From positions 38,657 through 102,656 of the IMG/VR virus record IMGVR_UViG_3300042863_003045: 64,000 nt of DNA; one strand, given 5' to 3'. The position numbers and the translations under genes were made by a program. Shown piece after piece: positions 1-8,488 of this stretch. The DNA is from a virus. The notes beneath the pieces were generated by a model, which saw nothing but the letters and a program-made list of their open reading frames with translations, searched no databases and was not told the origin of the DNA. Within the stretch, counting starts at the first letter, position 1; each line of letters begins with the position of its first letter.

Positions 1-576
1 GAGATTATCAAAGAAGCTGTAATGACAGTAAATGATATCTATAGAGTGAATACCATGATTGATATTCCACAATCTCTTATCAATGCTTATGTTAAAAAAG
101 TAAAAGACACAACTGGAAAAAATCTTAAACAACTATTCGGTGATGTTGTCATCGCAGAAGAAATTGTTAAATTCATAGCACAGAATTACTTGAATGTAGA
201 TCAGTTACCCGCTGGAGCACTAACTGGAGATGCTCAGATACAATCACAGGGACAAGGTCAAATGCAAGGTCAAGCTCAGATGCAAACTCAACCACAAGGT
301 CAACCAGAGGGACAAGGACAATCTCAAGTACAAGTACAGACACAAGGTCAGGCTCAAGGTCAGGCACAAGGTCAAGATCAGGCACAAGGTCAGGCTCAAG
401 GTCAGGCTCAAGGTCAAGGTCAGGCACAAGGTCAGTCTCAAGGTCAGGCACAAGGTCAGGCTCAAGGTCAGGCACAAGGTCAAGGTCAGGCACAAGGTCA
501 AGGTCAGGCACAAGGAGAATTTGAAGAGGTAGATGAAGAAGGAGAAGAGTCAGAAGAAGATGAACTTCCAATTTAA
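1..576 (+). CDS. Gln/Gly-repeat protein, probably 5' truncated
   Basis: The reading frame is open to the left window edge; the first Met is at 22, with seven in-frame codons before it, so the true start may lie outside. Residues ~1-70 look globular and helical. From about residue 75 the protein becomes a low-complexity run of GQAQGQ/GQGQ units made by 6- and 12-base DNA repeats (about 240-516), and it ends in an acidic tail (EEVDEEGEESEEDE). I do not recognise the family. An acidic-tailed Gln-rich protein next to virion genes could be a structural or core protein, but that is inference. A strong terminator follows directly. Confidence 0.75.
   Translation, partial: EIIKEAVMTVNDIYRVNTMIDIPQSLINAYVKKVKDTTGKNLKQLFGDVVIAEEIVKFIAQNYLNVDQLPAGALTGDAQIQSQGQGQMQGQAQMQTQPQGQPEGQGQSQVQVQTQGQAQGQAQGQDQAQGQAQGQAQGQGQAQGQSQGQAQGQAQGQAQGQGQAQGQGQAQGEFEEVDEEGEESEEDELPI
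330..516 (+). repeat. Tandem GGTCAG(GCACAA/GCTCAA) repeats
   Basis: Short units such as CAAGGTCAGGCACAAGGT are repeated many times in tandem inside the gene and code for (GQAQ)n. Long open frames on the other strand and in other frames here are by-products of the repeat. Confidence 0.9.
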
Positions 577-601
577 TAATTATTAAATATTAATTAATTT
601 A

Positions 602-626
602 AACCCACCAATAGGTGGGTTTTTTA
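602..626 (+). terminator. Rho-independent terminator
   Basis: AACCCACC - AATA - GGTGGGTT followed by a T run, 25 bases after the stop codon of the preceding gene. Confidence 0.9.
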
Positions 627-636
627 TTTTAAAAAA

Positions 637-646
637 TTAATATATA
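637..646 (+). promoter_or_regulatory. Late-type promoter motif TTAATATATA
   Basis: TTAATATATA ends 4 bases before the ATG at 651. The same motif and spacing recur in front of many genes in this window. If it is a -10 element, transcription would start at or next to the ATG. Confidence 0.55.
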
Positions 647-650
647 TGTC

Positions 651-1109
651 ATGAGATATTTAAAGACTTTTGAAAACTTTGATTTTGACTTTGATTCTAT
701 AGATTTAGATGAGTCAGAATATTTATATGTAGAAGATTCTCAAATTCCAAATGCCGGAAAAGGATTGTTTACATCAATTGATATAGAAAAAAATGAGATA
801 ATATCCAAATTCATAGGAGATATTTTATCAGATTATGAAGCAGATATCAGAGCTGATAGAGGTGATGATGATTATTTCATGAATTTACCATCTGGTGAAA
901 TATTAGATTGTAAATTATCAGATTGTTTTGCTAAATATGCCAATGATTCAGAAGGAATAAATAGTGGATTTAAGAATAATTCGTTTATTTCAATGGATGA
1001 TGAAGATAATGTTGTTTTGGTTGCTAAGAGAGATATTTCGGCTGGTGAGGAAATATTTGTTAGTTATGGAAAAAAATATTGGAAAAGAAATAAATATAGA
1101 ATAGTTTAG
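651..1109 (+). CDS. SET-domain protein with capsid-targeting-like N-terminus
   Basis: 152 residues. It begins MRYLKTFENF, the recurrent leader described for many genes here. The rest reads as a compact SET lysine methyltransferase domain: SQIPNAGKGLF (SAM-binding GxG region, ~residues 31-41), YANDSEGINSG (equivalent of the NHxxxPN motif, ~100-110) and GEEIFVSYGKKYW near the C-terminus (~135-147). No pre- or post-SET cysteines are seen. Predicted role: methylation of lysines on a host or phage protein. If the leader is a capsid-targeting sequence, the enzyme would enter the cell with the DNA. The His of the NH motif is replaced (ND), so activity is uncertain. It is followed 3 bases later by another leader-bearing gene, probably in the same transcript. 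Confidence 0.8.
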   Translation: MRYLKTFENFDFDFDSIDLDESEYLYVEDSQIPNAGKGLFTSIDIEKNEIISKFIGDILSDYEADIRADRGDDDYFMNLPSGEILDCKLSDCFAKYANDSEGINSGFKNNSFISMDDEDNVVLVAKRDISAGEEIFVSYGKKYWKRNKYRIV

Positions 1110-1112
1110 ATA

Positions 1113-1730
1113 ATGAGATATATAAAAAAATTTGAAAATTATAATAACAATTCAATACTAATAATTGTTGACGTACAGAGATCATTTCGATCATTCTTTA
1201 CAGAAATGTATATTCATAAATTAAAGGAATATTGCAAACAATTCACAGAAGTATATCAGATTTTCGATAACCATCATGAAGGCAAAAATGTTGATAAAGA
1301 TTATCTATATGATGATAATCCAGATATTCCAATCAGTGATGAACTCTATACATTTCCAAACCAAAAAGATATAATCGAAAAAAGATATAACTATGATGTG
1401 AATGTTGATTTTTATAAAAAAATCTTAGATAAAGAAACTTATAAAGAATCTAAAGAAAAAGAAGATAATAACACTTTAAAGAAAGGAGATTTGTTTAAAA
1501 CAACCGAGGGAACTGCAATAGTTTATATCGGGAATAATCATAATTGGTTTCATATTCCTAAAAAGCTTTATGAACTATTTTCAAATATTAATGGAAAAGA
1601 AATTGTGATTTCCGGAGGAAGTGATTCCGAATGTTTACAAGATATTTACATTTCTGCTAAATCGATGGGAGTTGATATTAAAAGAGATCATAGATTCATA
1701 TATTCTGCATCACATTGTCCTATAAGGTAA
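1113..1730 (+). CDS. Isochorismatase-like cysteine hydrolase with capsid-targeting-like N-terminus
   Basis: 205 residues, starting MRYIKKFENY. The Asp of the family appears in ILIIVDVQRSF (~residues 16-26), and the C-terminal motif GGSDSECLQDIYISAKSMG (~169-187) supplies the catalytic Cys in the place expected for isochorismatase or nicotinamidase-like hydrolases. Length fits the family. The substrate is unknown. Because the phage also encodes nicotinamide salvage, a nicotinamidase-type role is possible, but nothing in the sequence proves it. A ~40-residue charged insertion (KESKEKEDNN) sits in the middle. It lies directly behind the SET gene. Confidence 0.7.
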   Translation: MRYIKKFENYNNNSILIIVDVQRSFRSFFTEMYIHKLKEYCKQFTEVYQIFDNHHEGKNVDKDYLYDDNPDIPISDELYTFPNQKDIIEKRYNYDVNVDFYKKILDKETYKESKEKEDNNTLKKGDLFKTTEGTAIVYIGNNHNWFHIPKKLYELFSNINGKEIVISGGSDSECLQDIYISAKSMGVDIKRDHRFIYSASHCPIR

Positions 1731-1759
1731 TTTGAAAAATAAAAAATAAAATATATCAT

Positions 1760-2005
1760 ATGCCATCAAAATCAAAATCTCAACAACGTTTAATGGGAGC
1801 AGCTTACGCTTATGCTACTGGAAAAAACAAAGATGTTCCAGAAGAAATAAAAAATGTTGCTAAATCATTTATGAAATCTGGAAAAAAGAAAGGAAAAAAG
1901 GCTCTTAGAGATTTTGCCAAAACAAAACATAAGAGCCTTCCTGAGAAAATAAAAGAGAATTTTAATCACATATTATCATTTGATGATTTCAAATGTTCAG
2001 AATAA
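1760..2005 (+). CDS. DUF3008-like small basic protein
   Basis: 81 residues. MPSKSKSQQRLMGAAYAYAT and the later RDFAKTKHKSLPEK match the pattern of the small phage/bacterial DUF3008 family (MPSKSKAQQRLFGAAL...DFAKTKH). It is very lysine rich. The C-terminal ~13 codons overlap the 3' end of the opposing gene at 1966-2154, so the two operons converge here. Function unknown. Confidence 0.8.
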   Translation: MPSKSKSQQRLMGAAYAYATGKNKDVPEEIKNVAKSFMKSGKKKGKKALRDFAKTKHKSLPEKIKENFNHILSFDDFKCSE

Positions 2006-2154
2006 GAAATTGATTTATCAAATGATTCTGAAAGATAATCTGTATAAGAAATTGATTTATCAATGCTCTCAGAAATATATTCTGAATACTGAATCCGTTT
2101 TGAAAACTTTCTCTTTTCTTTGATCTTTTTTATACTATCCTTTAGATCATTCAT
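1966..2154 (-). CDS. Small protein sharing the scaffold 14-residue repeat
   Basis: 62 residues, starting MNDLKDSIKK and overlapping the upstream gene stop (ATGAATGA). After a basic N-terminal part it contains about two and a half units of the form EYISESIDKSISYT / DYLSESFDKSISYS / EHLKSS. These are clearly the same repeat as in the protease-scaffold protein at 47175-49265 (EYIAENLDKNISYS). It may be a small core or scaffold-interacting protein. It is the last gene of a minus-strand group. Confidence 0.65.
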   Translation of the reverse strand: MNDLKDSIKKIKEKRKFSKRIQYSEYISESIDKSISYTDYLSESFDKSISYSEHLKSSNDNM

Positions 2155-2806
2155 CAATTGTCTCTGTGTTTGTTGGTAGAACTTCAGCCATAAGGAGATC
2201 ACTTCCATCTAAAGTAAGTGCCCATTTTTGAATATCTTCTACCAAAGACTTTGCTTTTGCGTCATAATAGTTGATTATCTTAGAAGCATCTCCGATTCTA
2301 TTTAGAAGTGAAGCAAAAGTACGAGCTTCTTTTGTAAGACCTTTTACTTTATAACCTTGTATAAGATGATAAACATATGTCAATTCGGTTGCATTCATCT
2401 TAACCGCGACAAGCTCACTATCATTCTTAAATTTAGTGTCGTATATAGACTTTAGCATATTATCCAATTCCAATGCCACAAAAAGTGTATTAACATCAAA
2501 TTCTAATTTTTTCAACAATAAATCACTAAGAAGATTGTATTGTGGTCGATTAAAATAGAAATTGAATTTTGCTTCTCTAAGCTCATTCTTATAATCTACA
2601 TAAAGTGATTGAGCATTTGCATAAATCAAATCCTTCTCTATATCACTCATTCCAACTCCATTGTTGTCACTCATGTATTTTTCTACAGATTCCATTTTAG
2701 AATCTAGACTAGATTCAACATCAAAATCCATTATTCTAAACATTTCTTCATTTTCAAAGAATGTCAACTCTGGTTTATTCACTACATTTTCAAATTTTTC
2801 TTTCAT
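2147..2806 (-). CDS. Hypothetical protein, 219 residues
   Basis: A soluble, mostly helical, acidic protein with no motif I recognise. It lies in a tight minus-strand series (3068-3493, 2818-3078, 2147-2806, 1966-2154) downstream of tail-type genes, so a virion-assembly role is possible. A/G-rich start region (on the minus strand AAAAAAAGAAAA before ATG) without a clear Shine-Dalgarno sequence. Confidence 0.75.
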   Translation of the reverse strand: MKEKFENVVNKPELTFFENEEMFRIMDFDVESSLDSKMESVEKYMSDNNGVGMSDIEKDLIYANAQSLYVDYKNELREAKFNFYFNRPQYNLLSDLLLKKLEFDVNTLFVALELDNMLKSIYDTKFKNDSELVAVKMNATELTYVYHLIQGYKVKGLTKEARTFASLLNRIGDASKIINYYDAKAKSLVEDIQKWALTLDGSDLLMAEVLPTNTETIDE

Positions 2807-2817
2807 TTTTCTTTTTT

Positions 2818-3078
2818 TTATTTTTTTAATCCTAATTCTTCAACTAGTAAATTTAGTGATTCTAATTTATCTTTAGATTCACAATATTGTGTAACCCATC
2901 TATCATGTTCACTCAATAAGTCAGAATGCTCACCAATTGCTGCTAAATTTGCATTTGATAGATACAAAGATAAGTTTGCTTTTGATTCTTCCATTTGAGA
3001 CTCATATTTTTTAGTAAGGGCACTTATATAAATTTTTGATATATTCATAATTTTTCTTTTTTCTTTTTTAAAAATCAA
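2818..3078 (-). CDS. Hypothetical protein, 86 residues
   Basis: The frame runs 2818-3078; the Met at MNISKIYISA (about residue 11) is an equally good start and would avoid the long overlap with the upstream gene. Predicted helical, charged, possibly coiled coil (KKYESQMEESKANLSLYLSN). Not recognised. Confidence 0.65.
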   Translation of the reverse strand: MIFKKEKRKIMNISKIYISALTKKYESQMEESKANLSLYLSNANLAAIGEHSDLLSEHDRWVTQYCESKDKLESLNLLVEELGLKK

Positions 3079-3493
3079 ATTCTTCTACACCGTCCGACTT
3101 TTGTTTTTGGTATAGATCTTCAACTTGATTTGCTCTCATTACTTTTTCAGTTCCCCATTTATTAATAATACTAGCGAAAGTATTAAGATCCGGCCTGATC
3201 ATCTTAATCTTACCACTTTCAACATTAATTGAAACTTTATCCAATTCCTGTTCAATTAGAATTTTTATCGATTCTGCATCAAAAATATTTAAAAGATCTT
3301 CATTCATCATCACCAATAATTCTTTTCCTAATAGGAAAGAATATTGATCAGGCAATTTTGCGATCTTTATTAATTGTTTTTGACTCTCAGATCCAACAAA
3401 CTGAAATCCAACTTGGATTGGAAAAGATTTAGTATTAAAAACACTATTGAACTGATTAACAGTATCATCACTTAATTCATAAAATTTGTTCAT
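3068..3493 (-). CDS. Hypothetical protein; resembles phage putative-metallopeptidase-like proteins
   Basis: 141 residues. The central part (VGFQFVGSESQKQLIKIAKL, then DQYSFLLGKELLVMMNEDLL and KILIEQELDKVSI) recalls the phage family annotated as putative metallopeptidase. The place where that family has HExxH reads IEQELDK, so the zinc ligands are absent and it is unlikely to be an active peptidase. First gene of the 3493-1966 minus-strand group. Confidence 0.6.
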   Translation of the reverse strand: MNKFYELSDDTVNQFNSVFNTKSFPIQVGFQFVGSESQKQLIKIAKLPDQYSFLLGKELLVMMNEDLLNIFDAESIKILIEQELDKVSINVESGKIKMIRPDLNTFASIINKWGTEKVMRANQVEDLYQKQKSDGVEEFDF

Positions 3494-3532
3494 ATTCTTT
3501 TTCTTTATTATAAGTAAAAATGGTTAATTTGT

Positions 3533-3961
3533 TTAAAAAAATATTAATTTAATAATATAAATTAATAAAATAAAAGAGCATATTGGCAAAAGTATTCTAT
3601 AAATAATCTTATTGATTTCCAAAGAATCTAATTGTTTATATCCTATTATAATAAGATAGGAATACTTTTCAACTTTTTTAACAGGTTCGTAAAAATCATA
3701 TAATTCTGATAATCCAATTGAATTTAAGTAAGTACTTAATTTAGAAACATATTCTCTTATATAAGATTCTGAAATTTTATCAACATCAGATTTTTTAAGA
3801 TCATAAGCTTCTCCTATCTCATCACTAGGCACATTCAGTACTGTATATAGACGATCCGCATTATCGATTCTAATATTGAAATTAGACTTTAATTCAACTC
3901 TTTTGGATTTAATTATTCTTTTAAAGAAGAAATAGTTTTTAATATCTTTAATTAAGCTCAT
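3533..3961 (-). CDS. Small protein with a C-terminal membrane segment
   Basis: 142 residues: a soluble helical N-terminal part of ~110 residues, then a hydrophobic stretch at the extreme C-terminus (RILLPICSFILLIYIIKLIF). This tail-anchored layout could fit a lysis or membrane-associated protein, but no family is recognised. It lies just downstream of the 1238-residue gene on the same strand. Confidence 0.65.
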   Translation of the reverse strand: MSLIKDIKNYFFFKRIIKSKRVELKSNFNIRIDNADRLYTVLNVPSDEIGEAYDLKKSDVDKISESYIREYVSKLSTYLNSIGLSELYDFYEPVKKVEKYSYLIIIGYKQLDSLEINKIIYRILLPICSFILLIYIIKLIFF

Positions 3962-3976
3962 ATCATGTATATAAAA

Positions 3977-6900
3977 TTATTCCAATTTGTTTAATTTTGA
4001 AAATTTAACATCTATCTTTGAATAATCTACTGCATAATATCCATTTTTATCATCCACAAGAGCTGATTCAAATTCTGTTCCTATAAGTTCTTGTGCAATA
4101 ACACCCACATAAATCTGATGTGAATTGAATTTGTATGTGAACTCATATATGTTTATTCCAAGAGGAGAAGTTCCTATTTTTCTTATAATGTTTTTAAGTC
4201 TTCTATCAGAAGAAGATACTTGTATATTCCTTTCATTTGTTGAGTTGTCCATTAAATAATTCCTAAGATCACCACTTACAACACTTGAAATACTTGATAA
4301 AATACCCGTCATATTATCCATTTTTTTACCAAGTTTCTGCAGCTCAACTATATTAGGATCAGATTTAGAAGTTCCACCAGATGTTTTTACTGTACTTTTT
4401 TCACTTGTTGATTTTTTCTGATCTTCAAAATCCTTTATTAATTCAGCAAATACACCACCCTTTTCTTCTATCCTGGTAAGAACATCTTCCAACATATCAG
4501 GATCCATAAGTGATAGCATAATCATATTACTCGACATTCCCTTTACCAATGAAAGTTTCTCAACATCCAATCCTTGAATAGAATTAGAAAATTTATTCAT
4601 AGTAGATCCTAATTTATCAAAGGCAATTGCCAACATTGTTATATTTGAGACAGCTTGTTCTAATGGAGTTTTTCCACCGAAAAAAGATGAAATACTCCCC
4701 ATTATTCCACCAGAACCCAATCCACTGAAATTAAGTAATGAAATTATATCTTGAAATTTCTGAAGCGCATAAATAGTTCCATCAATCCATTCTGGTTTTG
4801 GATATTTAGTATAATCCCCTTTCGATATTTCTAATGATATCTCATTTATGGATTCACCAATTGATTTTAAAGTGCTCTTTATTTTTCTAGGACTTATAGA
4901 CTTACCCGAAAGTAATTCAAAAACTGGAACAAAAGCTTGTATCGATCCTGAAACCCCTCTTACCCATTCTTCTGGTGGTGGATTTAAAAAGCTAGCATTT
5001 GATTTTGAGAAAATATTGGCAGATTCTATAAGACCTTCTGTTATCATAAGTATAGCACCTTTCATATCACCCACGGATGGTCCAGAACTAAATATTCCAG
5101 AACTTTTTGCGAGTACCTCAAAAACAGGAGTAAATGCACTTAAAGCACCACCAACTCCTCTCACCCAAGATTCTGTCGGACCTCCACTCCAGATATCACC
5201 AACACCTGCAAATTTCTGACCGGAAGTTATTATACCATCTGTGATAGTACTTATTGCATCTGAAAATTCTTTAGGTCCAACACCACCGAATAATATTTTA
5301 TTCGCCATTAACATGCCATAAACTGGAAGAAATGCTCCCAATGCCAATGATATTCCAGATGACCATTCTTTTGTCGGACCGCCTTTATAATCTCCTGTTG
5401 CTAATGTGAATGAAATGTCTGATATAGTTTGAGCAATTCCTTTGATAGAAGATATACCTACTTCCAAAGTACCAGAATCAATTCCACCGATAACCATAAT
5501 ACCCATGGAAAAAGCAATTAAACTCATGCCAACGCCAGATGACCATTCTTTTGTCGGACCACCTTTATAATCTCCGGTTGCCAATGTGAATGAAATATCT
5601 GATATAGTTTGAGCAATTCCTTTGATAGAAGATATTCCTGATTCTAAATCATCAGAATCTATTCCACCGATAACCATAATGCCCATGGAAAAAGCAATTA
5701 AACTCATGCCAACTCCAGATGACCATTCTAAACCAGGATACTTTGTGTAATCACCACTTGATATCATCTTATCAACAATTGGTATAGCCATAGCTATTGA
5801 CAGTACGGCTTCTATACCAGCATCAATTGGATTCTCTACTAATCCAAGACTAAATGTACTTGCTATACCTCCTACTGAATTCACAACACCAAGTAAAACA
5901 ACTGCTGCTCCAAAAAGAATCAAAGATGTTCCAACTCCTTTAGCCCAATCTAAACCAGGATACTTAGTATAATCACCACCTGATAATATCTTATCTACTG
6001 CAACTATTGTTCCAGCGATTCCCACAATTGCTAAAGCACCAGCTGCTAAAACTACCGCACCAGCACCAGTTGATACTATTAAACCAAGTACAAGTGCTGC
6101 CATTCCAAATCCAACTAAAGAAAGTCCAACTCCTAAAGCCCACGAAAGATTAGGATAAGTAGAATAATCACCTAATGATAGAATTCTAGATGTTAACATA
6201 ATAACGGTTGCAATAACTGCAATAGAAATTCCACCTTTTATGAAATCACCAGGACTTCCAAGTTTACTCATAGAAAAACTCAAAAGTCCAAACGCAAGTA
6301 TAGATAGTCCAGTGGACATTCCCCACATTAAATCAGGAAACTTTTCATAACTACCTAAAGATAAAATCAATGAAGCTAACATTATTGTTGATGCTAAAAT
6401 TAATATTGATTTACCACCCTTTATGAACTCATTTACATCACCCATCTTATTCACCGCTTTTACAGCCAAAGCTAGTACTACAACAGAAAGTGATATTGAT
6501 GCAGATAATAAAAGAAATTTAAAAATACTTGAAATTTCAACTGGTGCCATACCCATCAAAATCCAAGAAGCGAGAGTAACTGCAGCGGTAAGTGCGAGTA
6601 TAACAATAGTTCCTTTTTCAATATCCACATAATTTACATCCTTTATACCAGATAATAAGGGTTTTACAGCATAAGAAAGAACTACGAATGTTGCAGATAT
6701 AAGAATTGCTGTTAGTGCCTGAAATAATCCTATCGGAACAATCGCTTGAAAATACCAAGAAGCTCCTACGATGGCTAGTGATAATGCAATAAGAACTATT
6801 GGGATAGCTGCAGCAGCTATCGCCGCAGTTGCAGGATCAATTCCTTTAAAAGATTCTATCAATTTCCCTATTCCATAAGCCATAACTCCAAAAGCAGCTG

Positions 6901-7693
6901 CTATCAGAATGGCGGTTAGTGCTTGGAATAATCCTATTGGAACAACTGCTTGTAAAATAACTGATGACGCGACGATGGCGATGGATGTTGCTATAAGAAC
7001 AATAGGAAGTAAGAATGAACCTTGTATAGCAACAGCAGGATCAATTTTTCCAAGAGCATTTAATAAAAATCCAAGACCAACTGCGGCTGCGCCAAATGCA
7101 GCAGCAATAAATACAACAGTTATAAGTTGAAAAAGACCTACTGGAACAACACCAGCAAGTATTCTTGATGACACCATTATAGCAAAAGACATCGCCACAA
7201 GAGCAACAGTCGCGCCAACAATTTTACCTGCATCAATTCCCTCTACTTTTGAAATTCTTGCAAAAGCCTCTGCCATTAGCGGTAGAGCAAATGCAATTGC
7301 AAGTACAGAAAGAAAATCGACACTTCCAATAAGTTTAAAAGCCAACCCAATCGCTAAAATAGCACCTGCAATCAATCCAATGACAGCAACCCCATCTTTT
7401 ATCATTTGTTTGGTCTTACCACCACCAGCTTCTTCAAAAACCTTACTTTCGCCGGATGTTTGTTGTTTTTGTAATTTTATTATAGTTTCTTGATTATCTA
7501 AAATCTTTTTAGTATCTTCTTTTATAGATTTTATTCCTTCATTTATCTCTACTAATTGTTTTGAAAAATCCCCTGATTGTAATGAGTTTCCTACATCAGA
7601 TTTTACAGGCGATTTTGATTTATCAAGAGATTCACTTAACTGTTCAAGTGCAATAGAAATATTATTAAGAGCATCAAGTAGCTTTTGGTCCAT
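3977..7693 (-). CDS. 1238-residue hydrophobic repeat protein with C-terminal S74 chaperone domain
   Basis: The N-terminal ~95 residues are polar, with coiled-coil character. Residues ~95-750 contain about a dozen very hydrophobic Ala/Ile/Val/Gly-rich segments, some linked by repeated GDYTKYPGLEW / GDYKGGPTKEW units. A more polar part follows. The last ~80 residues read as an intramolecular chaperone/auto-processing domain of the peptidase S74 type: SDRRLKNIIRKIG, then YVGVIAQEL, then GYYAVDYSKIDV. The Ser-Asp pair before RRLKN is where S74 domains normally self-cleave. S74 domains usually trimerise fibres, so coupling one to a tape-measure-like hydrophobic body is unusual. It may be a tail protein that inserts into the host membrane (inference). 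Upstream on the minus strand there is an AT-rich TTTATATATACT element. Confidence 0.75.
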   Translation of the reverse strand: MDQKLLDALNNISIALEQLSESLDKSKSPVKSDVGNSLQSGDFSKQLVEINEGIKSIKEDTKKILDNQETIIKLQKQQTSGESKVFEEAGGGKTKQMIKDGVAVIGLIAGAILAIGLAFKLIGSVDFLSVLAIAFALPLMAEAFARISKVEGIDAGKIVGATVALVAMSFAIMVSSRILAGVVPVGLFQLITVVFIAAAFGAAAVGLGFLLNALGKIDPAVAIQGSFLLPIVLIATSIAIVASSVILQAVVPIGLFQALTAILIAAAFGVMAYGIGKLIESFKGIDPATAAIAAAAIPIVLIALSLAIVGASWYFQAIVPIGLFQALTAILISATFVVLSYAVKPLLSGIKDVNYVDIEKGTIVILALTAAVTLASWILMGMAPVEISSIFKFLLLSASISLSVVVLALAVKAVNKMGDVNEFIKGGKSILILASTIMLASLILSLGSYEKFPDLMWGMSTGLSILAFGLLSFSMSKLGSPGDFIKGGISIAVIATVIMLTSRILSLGDYSTYPNLSWALGVGLSLVGFGMAALVLGLIVSTGAGAVVLAAGALAIVGIAGTIVAVDKILSGGDYTKYPGLDWAKGVGTSLILFGAAVVLLGVVNSVGGIASTFSLGLVENPIDAGIEAVLSIAMAIPIVDKMISSGDYTKYPGLEWSSGVGMSLIAFSMGIMVIGGIDSDDLESGISSIKGIAQTISDISFTLATGDYKGGPTKEWSSGVGMSLIAFSMGIMVIGGIDSGTLEVGISSIKGIAQTISDISFTLATGDYKGGPTKEWSSGISLALGAFLPVYGMLMANKILFGGVGPKEFSDAISTITDGIITSGQKFAGVGDIWSGGPTESWVRGVGGALSAFTPVFEVLAKSSGIFSSGPSVGDMKGAILMITEGLIESANIFSKSNASFLNPPPEEWVRGVSGSIQAFVPVFELLSGKSISPRKIKSTLKSIGESINEISLEISKGDYTKYPKPEWIDGTIYALQKFQDIISLLNFSGLGSGGIMGSISSFFGGKTPLEQAVSNITMLAIAFDKLGSTMNKFSNSIQGLDVEKLSLVKGMSSNMIMLSLMDPDMLEDVLTRIEEKGGVFAELIKDFEDQKKSTSEKSTVKTSGGTSKSDPNIVELQKLGKKMDNMTGILSSISSVVSGDLRNYLMDNSTNERNIQVSSSDRRLKNIIRKIGTSPLGINIYEFTYKFNSHQIYVGVIAQELIGTEFESALVDDKNGYYAVDYSKIDVKFSKLNKLE
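5355..5714 (-). repeat. Two 180-bp direct repeats within the S74 protein gene
   Basis: Units 5355-5534 and 5535-5714 are nearly identical and a third partial copy starts at 5715 (each starts at CCAGATGACCATTCT on the + strand). They encode the 60-residue unit GVGMSLIAFSMGIMVIGGID... The divergence is small, which indicates recent in-frame duplication. Confidence 0.9.
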
Positions 7694-7738
7694 ATCTAAC
7701 TTTTATTTATAAAGTATATATAAAATATATTCTATTCT

Positions 7739-7748
7739 TTAATATATA
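7739..7748 (+). promoter_or_regulatory. Late-type promoter motif TTAATATATA
   Basis: TTAATATATA ends 4 bases before the ATG at 7753. Confidence 0.5.
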
Positions 7749-7752
7749 CTAT

Positions 7753-8232
7753 ATGAAAAAACAAGTCAATGTCATGAACTTTAAAAAATTCCTTTCCTAT
7801 TTCAGTTTGAAAGAATCTTATTTCAAAGATTCTAAACTTAATTCAATACTTGATAAGATGAACAAAGGTGTATCAATAACTAGTCGTGAGCAGAATTTTC
7901 TCGACAACTATGATAACATCATAGATGATGAATTTAAAGATGTAAAGATGCTTACAGCAAATTCAACATTCAATCAAATTATAACACTTTTAGAAAGAAA
8001 TAAAAAAATAATATGCAACATTTCTGATAGAAATGGCACAATTGGACTTCCCATAAAGAAGATTGAAAAGAATTATGAAAACGAAAAGATCATAATAGAA
8101 GTTTCCGGTGGTGAAAAATTAGAACTAAAAGATAATTTCTTTTATGAGATAAATTATAACTTTGATAAAGACAATTACTCACTAGAAACATCAGATGAAT
8201 TCTTTGAAAAAATACCAGTTAAGAATGATTAA
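7753..8232 (+). CDS. Capsid-targeting-like leader plus DUF6576-like motif, unknown
   Basis: 159 residues from 7753; an internal start at 7774 would give MNFKKFLSYFSLKES, which matches the recurrent leader pattern. The promoter-to-ATG spacing favours 7753. Residues ~28-52 (LNSILDKMNKGVSITSREQ...FLDN) match the short LDKI..G..SLT.EE..FL motif of DUF6576, common at the C-terminus of Bacteroidota rhomboid proteins. The same motif occurs in the gene at 30563. The remainder is a beta-rich acidic domain of unknown function. Its stop overlaps the start of the next gene. Confidence 0.75.
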   Translation: MKKQVNVMNFKKFLSYFSLKESYFKDSKLNSILDKMNKGVSITSREQNFLDNYDNIIDDEFKDVKMLTANSTFNQIITLLERNKKIICNISDRNGTIGLPIKKIEKNYENEKIIIEVSGGEKLELKDNFFYEINYNFDKDNYSLETSDEFFEKIPVKND

Positions 8233-8488
8233 AAGATTTAAGGAATTCAATGAATCAATTTCAGGAACAGAATTTGTTGGATCATTTGGTCCAAATTATG
8301 GGGATACTCAAGTTAAAAACAAAACCATAAGTTCAAATGATACATCAGTCATATATTCTGATCTAACTGGTGAAATATACACCCACGATGATTATAACTC
8401 AATCTATCAGGAATATTTGAAAATAGGAGGAGAACCTCTTCACGGATTTAATTTAGAGAATTTAAATAGAGTTATTTCATTTTTATAA
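8225..8488 (+). CDS. Small protein with capsid-targeting-like leader
   Basis: 87 residues, starting MIKRFKEFNESISG. The ATG at 8225 overlaps the previous stop (ATGATTAA). FNE-S fits a prohead-protease cleavage site of the T4 type (x-x-E before a small residue). The mature part has no recognised domain. It ends 6 bases into the opposing fibre gene. Confidence 0.7.
   Translation: MIKRFKEFNESISGTEFVGSFGPNYGDTQVKNKTISSNDTSVIYSDLTGEIYTHDDYNSIYQEYLKIGGEPLHGFNLENLNRVISFL

Noticed and set aside
173-571. Long open frames on the other strand and other frames across the Gln/Gly repeat (173-571 minus, 230-532 plus, 244-513 minus)
   Set aside because: They arise from the 6/12-base repeat (Leu/Asp/Pro or Lys/Val/Arg runs) and have no start signals; the Gln/Gly frame has flanking globular sequence.
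2661-2876. Plus-strand ORF opposite 2147-2806
   Set aside because: Shadow of the minus-strand gene; hydrophobic composition from reversed Lys/Glu codons and no promoter.
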